From: Opitutaceae bacterium UBA4094
GTDB taxonomy: Bacteria > Verrucomicrobiota > Verrucomicrobiia > Opitutales > Opitutaceae
NCBI GenBank assembly: GCA_002382525.1
Contig: DFYA01000312.1
Location: forward strand, 1 to 18,841
Direction: 5' to 3'
Length of the DNA: 18,841 nucleotides
Part shown: positions 14,675 to 18,841 of the stretch, piece after piece
Layout of the letters: each line of letters starts with the position of its first letter
Position numbering within the stretch: position 1 is the first letter of the stretch
Program-made: the position numbers and the translations under genes
Notes under the pieces: model-generated
Told to the model about the DNA's origin: nothing
Databases searched by the model: none
What the model saw: the letters and a program-made list of their open reading frames with translations, nothing else

Positions 14675-15424
14675 TCAGGGCGTGTCGGTGTAGGTCAGCC
14701 AGGCGTGGCCGGGGGGCGGGTCGCCGCGTTCGGCGAGCACGTCGCCGCCGAAACGGAATTTCATTCCGGATGGTGAATAGACGAGAACACCCGTGAGCCG
14801 GGTTTCGGGTTTCACGATGGCGACACGGTCGCTGATGAGTTTCCACTCCTCGGGGGTTTGCACGGCGACTCGGGCCCGGATGCGTCCGCGTTGGTCCGCG
14901 ACAGGCTGGAGCAGTTGGACGGAGCCCGGTTCGGCGAGAACCTGATGGGTGGCGAATTGAACGGCGAGGGTGCTGCGTCCTCGGTTGAGGACGCGGATGG
15001 ATCCGCCGGGAAAACTGCGCGGGTCGCTAGGGACGAGCTCCACGTGGAAGGCGGGCGCGCCGTTTTCCAGCCGCGGCGTCACGATGACGAGGACGGCAGT
15101 GGTGTCCGCCGGCGGTGTGACCGTGGCTATCTTGATGCGGTCGGGTTGAGGGGAGTCGGTGGCGGAGGCCGGGTTGGTTTTATAGATTTCGAGAGGGCGA
15201 AAGTCGGATGGTGTAAACGGAGCGCTGATCGAATACGGAGCGGAGCTTAGCGCGCGGAAGTCGGTGCCGAGTTTCAGCGCGTAAGCGCCGGCGGATTCGT
15301 CGATGAAGAGGAAACGCAACGAGGCGGGTTTGGCCGGCGTTTGGGGCTGGGCGAGGGTGGTCAAGGCGAACAAGCACGGGCCGACGACCCATGCCCTAAG
15401 GAACAACGTGCGGAGGAGGCGCAT
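14675..15424 (-). CDS. Secreted protein of unknown function, next to Verru_Chthon protein A
   Basis: This 249-residue protein is not recognised at family level. The N-terminus MRLLRTLFLRAWVVGPCLFA with LTTLAQPQ after it is a signal peptide. The rest is soluble and beta-strand-rich (SLRFLFIDESAGAYALKLG near the start, then a ValIle-rich stretch ending RLENGAPAFHVEL, and a SGMKFRFGGDV end). It has no Cys pair pattern, no catalytic motif and no sorting tail. The start at 15424 is 10 bases past the stop of protein A (15435), so the two genes are very probably co-transcribed. The same frame stays open far upstream, but there it overlaps protein A and shows no protein-like composition, so the longer start is rejected. 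By context it may work with the Verru_Chthon cassette at the envelope. That is inference. Confidence 0.8.
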   Translation of the reverse strand: MRLLRTLFLRAWVVGPCLFALTTLAQPQTPAKPASLRFLFIDESAGAYALKLGTDFRALSSAPYSISAPFTPSDFRPLEIYKTNPASATDSPQPDRIKIATVTPPADTTAVLVIVTPRLENGAPAFHVELVPSDPRSFPGGSIRVLNRGRSTLAVQFATHQVLAEPGSVQLLQPVADQRGRIRARVAVQTPEEWKLISDRVAIVKPETRLTGVLVYSPSGMKFRFGGDVLAERGDPPPGHAWLTYTDTP

Positions 15425-15434
15425 GGAAGAGGGG

Positions 15435-18400
15435 CTAGATGTCGGAAGGCGATAGCCAGCGGAAGCTGACGATGTGGTAACGGCGACCGAAGGTGGCGTT
15501 GGGCGTGCCGTCGGCGGGGATGTCGGCCGCGGGCGTGGCGGGATCGAGGTAGTCGGGGAGGCGTTGGACGACGGCCTCACACCAGGCTCGGCCCTCGACG
15601 GTGTTGGTGACCGGGTTGGTGACGTCGCCGTAGGTGCGGATGGTGAAGGTGTCGGAGCGGGCGGTGAGTGTCGGGCCGAGGGCGGAGAGCACGTCGCCTT
15701 GGAGCAGGTAGCCGGGGAACCCGGCGATGCGTGTGGAGGCGCGGTAGTCCACGTCGCCGTAGTAGGGGTTTTTGTCGCCGGCGGTGGCCCAGGCGCGTGT
15801 CTTGGCGTTGAATTGGGCGTGGGGAATGTCGGCGGGTTGGTTGATGGCGCGGTCGATCGCGGATTGGAGGGCGCCGCTGATGCCGAGACGTTGGCGGTCG
15901 TCGGACTCCGGGTCGGTGTGATCGCGGCGACCGGGAGTGAGGCGGCGGTTGACGAAGTCGGCCAAGGAGAGAAAGGGGCCGCGCAGGCGCACTTGCAGGA
16001 CGAGTTCCTCCGCGAGGGCGTGGAGTTCGGCGGGAGTGAGATTGCGGAAGCCGTTCCAGGCGTTTGCGGTGGCGCCTTCCTTGGCGCCGTGGGCGGCGCC
16101 GACGGGACTGAGGACGCGAGGGAACGGGGCGGTGAGGTGGGCGGTGGACGTCTCTGAGCCGACGGGAACATCCTTGAGGCCGGAGAGCACGGCCTTCCAT
16201 GCCTCCACCGACGTGGAGTTGATGTTGAAGGCGCCTTCGACGAGGAGGTTTTCGGCGGGCTGGTAGAGTCCGCGAAAACCCGACGGGTCGTCGAGCGGGA
16301 CGCTGGCGGGATCGCGGAACGGACGGTAACGGGCGTTGATGAGACGGTGATCGGGGCGGGCGAAGTCGAAGGCGCTGGACTGCGGGAAGGAGGAGAACGT
16401 GAAGCGGTCCCAGAGGATGTCGTTCCAGAGGTAGGCGCCGTCGTAGTGGCTGCCGGTGACGTTGCCGGGGGAGCGGAAGAACGTGAGGTCGCGGGCGACG
16501 CGGGGCGTGGCGTAGGAGTTGGCGATGGGGTAGTTGAGCTGCCAGGCGTTGGGTTTGAGGTCGGAGCCGTTGGTGGTGGGGTTGATGCCGGCGAGGTTGA
16601 AGTGCTGGAGTTGTCCGATGGACGTGACCGGGCGTTCGGGGCGGGGGAGGTCGTAGAGCAGGTTGACGAAGCCCACGTCTCCGGTGATTTCGGGCGGAGA
16701 GGAGGTGAGGTCGGGGAACATGCCGGTGGTGACGAGGCCCCAGCGAACGGTGGTCGGGATGCCGGTGCCGGCGGGAGGGAGGAGGTTGGCCTCGTAATAG
16801 GGAAGCGGGAGGTCGTCGTAGGGTTGATCGGGCTGGCCGAGAATACTGTAGCGGATGGCCCATTGAAGGGGATGGCCGCCGCCGGGGCTGCTTGTGCTGC
16901 CGTAGGAGCCGATCACCATGGTGCGGTAATTGAGCTGAAGAAACGGAGATTGCTGGGGCAGGAGCGTGTAGCCGTCGTGCAGCGTGAAGAACACTCCGCC
17001 ACCGCCGCGGGAGGCGCCCTCGGTAATGGGGAACGGATACACGCGAAAACCGGAGCCGACGGAGGGATCGGAGGCTTGGTTGGATTCGCGGGTCTGGATC
17101 TCGGCGAATTTTGTCTGCGGGGAGATAGCGTCGAGGTAGCCGTGCGCCTGGAGATCGCTGCCCGAGTGGAGAGCGACGTGGGTTTTGTCGGCGGGGATCG
17201 GGGTGGGGTTGGTGTAGGTCAGGAAAGTCGACGGGTCGTAGTCGTTGAGCATGACGACCACGCGGGTGTCGGCGGGGCCGGAGATGACGGGGTGCGCGGA
17301 CGGATCGATCGTGAAGATCTGGGCTTCGCCGGGCGGGATGGCGGGGGCGCGGGCGACGAGTTGGATGTTGCCCAGGTAGGCGTTGGTGAGGTCGCCGCCG
17401 AGATTGGTGAACGCGTTGTCGGCGGGGACGGATCCGTCGGTGGAGGTGGCGACGCGGACTCTGGGCGTGGCGCTGCCGCTGAAAGTGAACCGAATGATGA
17501 AGTCGCCGGAGAGGGGGACCGGGTAGGGGTTGGCGAGCACGACGAGCGGAAACGTATCCACCGAGGCGGTGTTGCCGCTGATGCGAAGGCGATAGAAGAC
17601 TTTGCCTTGGACCAAGAGTGGCGTGAGGCCCTGTTGCGCGGCGGACGGGAGGCGCGCCTGGGCGACGCCCGCGTTCATCACGCCGGCGGGCGTGTCGGTT
17701 GTGGCGTTGCCTAAATTGTAGTGGGACCAGAGCTGCTCCCACGTCGCACTGTGATCGAGCACGGTGGACGCGAGTGAGAGATGCGTCGGCGGTTCGGCGT
17801 AAGGCGTGGCCGCGGGGGAGAGGGCGACGTTGCCGGTGGCGAGCGGCGCGACGTTGTAGGCGGGGGCGCCGTCGGAAACGGTGTTCAACGCGGTGCGAAA
17901 CGCCGAGGCGGTGGGGCGGCTGAGGATGTGCGTCAGGTCTCGTTTGAGTCCGCCATTTTTCACGTCGGCGAGCACGCCGCGGGAAGACGTGGAGACGTCG
18001 TGGTGACGACGCGCGAGCTGTTCTCGGAGGACGTCGTTGTCGAGGAGGTAGGGAAATTGGGCGGCGACGAGGACGGTGGGGAGGCGTGGATCGGAGACGC
18101 GGATGCGCGTGGCGTCGTCCGGAACGGTGGTGAAGAAGGGGGCGAGGCCAGCGAGCGCGTTGTCGGAGCTAAGCGGGTCGATGGCGAGGGCCTCGGCGGC
18201 CAGGCGTTGGGCGGAGAGGCGGCGGGCGAGGTTGTGCGGGTGTTCGGGATCGGCGATCGGGGCGGTATCGGGGGCGGCGGCGTAGGGGTCGACGAGATTG
18301 ACACGGGCTTTGATGCCCTCGTCTCCGATCCACCACGCGTAGTGCCCGACGGTTGCCGGCACGCCGGCGGCGGCCCCGGGAACGCCGGTGGCGCGGATGG

Positions 18401-18841
18401 AAATCTGGGGCGCGGTGACGAAGCGGTGCAGGTCGGCGGCGGTGGCGGCGGCGGTGGTGGCGCGACCGACGAGCAGGCGGTGGGGTGCGCCTGTGACGCG
18501 ATCGGTCAATGTGTCGTCGAGCGCGGAGGAGGTGGCTTGAAGGCCGTCGATGGGGTTGTTGGGATCGGAGGGGGCGGGCGTTTCGCTGCCGCTGACAAGC
18601 CAGACGGGCGCGCTCGGGATCGGATTGGAGTTCGCGGGGGTGTCGGGGGAGTAAGGGTCTTCGTTGGTGTTGCGCCATACGCCGGTCCAGTGACGGTTGC
18701 GCGGGGAGGAGGACGCGGCCCAGTGATCCTCGATGAAAGCGGCGGCTTGGGCGCCGGTGGTGCCGGTGGCGGTCTGGTTTCCCGAGCTGAGGTTGAAACT
18801 GGGCGGGGTGATGGCGTCCGCCGTGGACGCGGGGAGGACGA
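15435..18841 (-). CDS. Verru_Chthon cassette protein A, N-terminus beyond window
   Basis: At least 1134 residues are visible. The frame stays open to the right window edge, so the start is outside. The TTG near 18509 is an internal codon, not a start. Features typical of this large, Verrucomicrobia-restricted family are visible: WWIGDEGIKARVNLVDP near 18290-18350, SSRGVLADVKNGGLKRDL near 17930-17990, and NINSTSVEAWKAVLSGL near 16160-16220. RGPFLSLADFVNRRLTPGRR is near 15930-15990. In known genomes the cassette combines protein A with three smaller proteins (B, C, D) carrying type IV pilin-like N-terminal methylation motifs, so a role in a pilus- or pseudopilus-like surface assembly is assumed. 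Its mechanism is unknown. None of B, C or D lies downstream here; the next gene is the small secreted protein. They could lie upstream, outside the window. Confidence 0.85.
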   Translation of the reverse strand, partial: VLPASTADAITPPSFNLSSGNQTATGTTGAQAAAFIEDHWAASSSPRNRHWTGVWRNTNEDPYSPDTPANSNPIPSAPVWLVSGSETPAPSDPNNPIDGLQATSSALDDTLTDRVTGAPHRLLVGRATTAAATAADLHRFVTAPQISIRATGVPGAAAGVPATVGHYAWWIGDEGIKARVNLVDPYAAAPDTAPIADPEHPHNLARRLSAQRLAAEALAIDPLSSDNALAGLAPFFTTVPDDATRIRVSDPRLPTVLVAAQFPYLLDNDVLREQLARRHHDVSTSSRGVLADVKNGGLKRDLTHILSRPTASAFRTALNTVSDGAPAYNVAPLATGNVALSPAATPYAEPPTHLSLASTVLDHSATWEQLWSHYNLGNATTDTPAGVMNAGVAQARLPSAAQQGLTPLLVQGKVFYRLRISGNTASVDTFPLVVLANPYPVPLSGDFIIRFTFSGSATPRVRVATSTDGSVPADNAFTNLGGDLTNAYLGNIQLVARAPAIPPGEAQIFTIDPSAHPVISGPADTRVVVMLNDYDPSTFLTYTNPTPIPADKTHVALHSGSDLQAHGYLDAISPQTKFAEIQTRESNQASDPSVGSGFRVYPFPITEGASRGGGGVFFTLHDGYTLLPQQSPFLQLNYRTMVIGSYGSTSSPGGGHPLQWAIRYSILGQPDQPYDDLPLPYYEANLLPPAGTGIPTTVRWGLVTTGMFPDLTSSPPEITGDVGFVNLLYDLPRPERPVTSIGQLQHFNLAGINPTTNGSDLKPNAWQLNYPIANSYATPRVARDLTFFRSPGNVTGSHYDGAYLWNDILWDRFTFSSFPQSSAFDFARPDHRLINARYRPFRDPASVPLDDPSGFRGLYQPAENLLVEGAFNINSTSVEAWKAVLSGLKDVPVGSETSTAHLTAPFPRVLSPVGAAHGAKEGATANAWNGFRNLTPAELHALAEELVLQVRLRGPFLSLADFVNRRLTPGRRDHTDPESDDRQRLGISGALQSAIDRAINQPADIPHAQFNAKTRAWATAGDKNPYYGDVDYRASTRIAGFPGYLLQGDVLSALGPTLTARSDTFTIRTYGDVTNPVTNTVEGRAWCEAVVQRLPDYLDPATPAADIPADGTPNATFGRRYHIVSFRWLSPSDI

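Noticed and set aside
14675..16171. A longer 498-residue version of the small secreted protein
   Set aside because: The first half overlaps protein A in another frame and is Pro/Ser/Thr/Arg-rich nonsense. The signal peptide begins at 15424.
16347..17714. A 455-residue open frame on the plus strand
   Set aside because: It is antisense to the Verru_Chthon protein A gene, with repetitive Gly/Val/Glu composition and no domain.
15435..18509. Start of protein A at 18509
   Set aside because: The codon is TTG inside a frame that stays open and protein-like (for example FIEDHWAASSSPRNRW) to the window edge.
1..18841. SusC/SusD pair, transposase, CRISPR array, tRNA or rRNA
   Set aside because: I looked for these in both strands and saw no supporting sequence.

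Overview
The window looks like a chromosomal segment from a high-GC member of the Verrucomicrobiota, most likely the Opitutaceae/Opitutales. The grounds are a Verru_Chthon cassette protein A, a PEP-CTERM protein, a LacI regulator with the YRPDPLLSA-type hinge seen in that phylum, few SusC/SusD-like features, and genes that mostly lack Shine-Dalgarno sites. The species is an inference from protein families. No rRNA or tRNA is present to anchor it.

All nine recognisable genes lie on the minus strand and are transcribed from high to low coordinates. In that order: (1) a Verru_Chthon cassette protein A cut by the right edge (18841-15435), followed 10 bases later by a small secreted unknown protein (15424-14675). 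(2) A cytoplasmic PL22-like (oligogalacturonate lyase-like) beta-propeller protein (14620-13403). (3) A 1091-residue secreted GH5 enzyme with a duplicated beta-helix N-terminus and two C-terminal F5/8C (discoidin) domains (13280-10005), closed by a terminator. (4) A GH1 beta-glucosidase (9854-8502), followed by a long imperfect hairpin. (5) A LacI-family regulator (8339-7317). (6) A secreted 892-residue clan GH-A-type hydrolase with two C-terminal beta-rich domains (7062-4384) and a terminator. (7) A secreted GH5 enzyme with an N-terminal jelly-roll domain (4231-2516). (8) A PEP-CTERM protein with a DNRLRE/CBM96-like domain (2392-1622) and a terminator. (9) A GPH-family sugar:cation symporter cut by the left edge (1430-1).

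Genes 3 to 9 read as a polysaccharide-utilisation locus without SusC/SusD. Secreted or surface enzymes cut a beta-linked polysaccharide outside the cell or in the periplasm. The GPH symporter imports the oligosaccharides, the intracellular GH1 finishes hydrolysis, and the LacI protein senses the sugar. The best evidence for a regulon is a near-identical palindrome, GCGCAA-N4-TTGCGC, found exactly three times: upstream of genes 6, 7 and 8. I saw no full copy elsewhere in the window. The substrate (beta-glucan, cellulose or mannan are candidates) cannot be fixed from sequence alone.

No intergenic gap exceeds 300 bases. The largest is the 254-base LacI/GH intergenic region (7063-7316), which holds an operator and a hairpin. 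I saw no mobile element, CRISPR array, RNA gene or origin.
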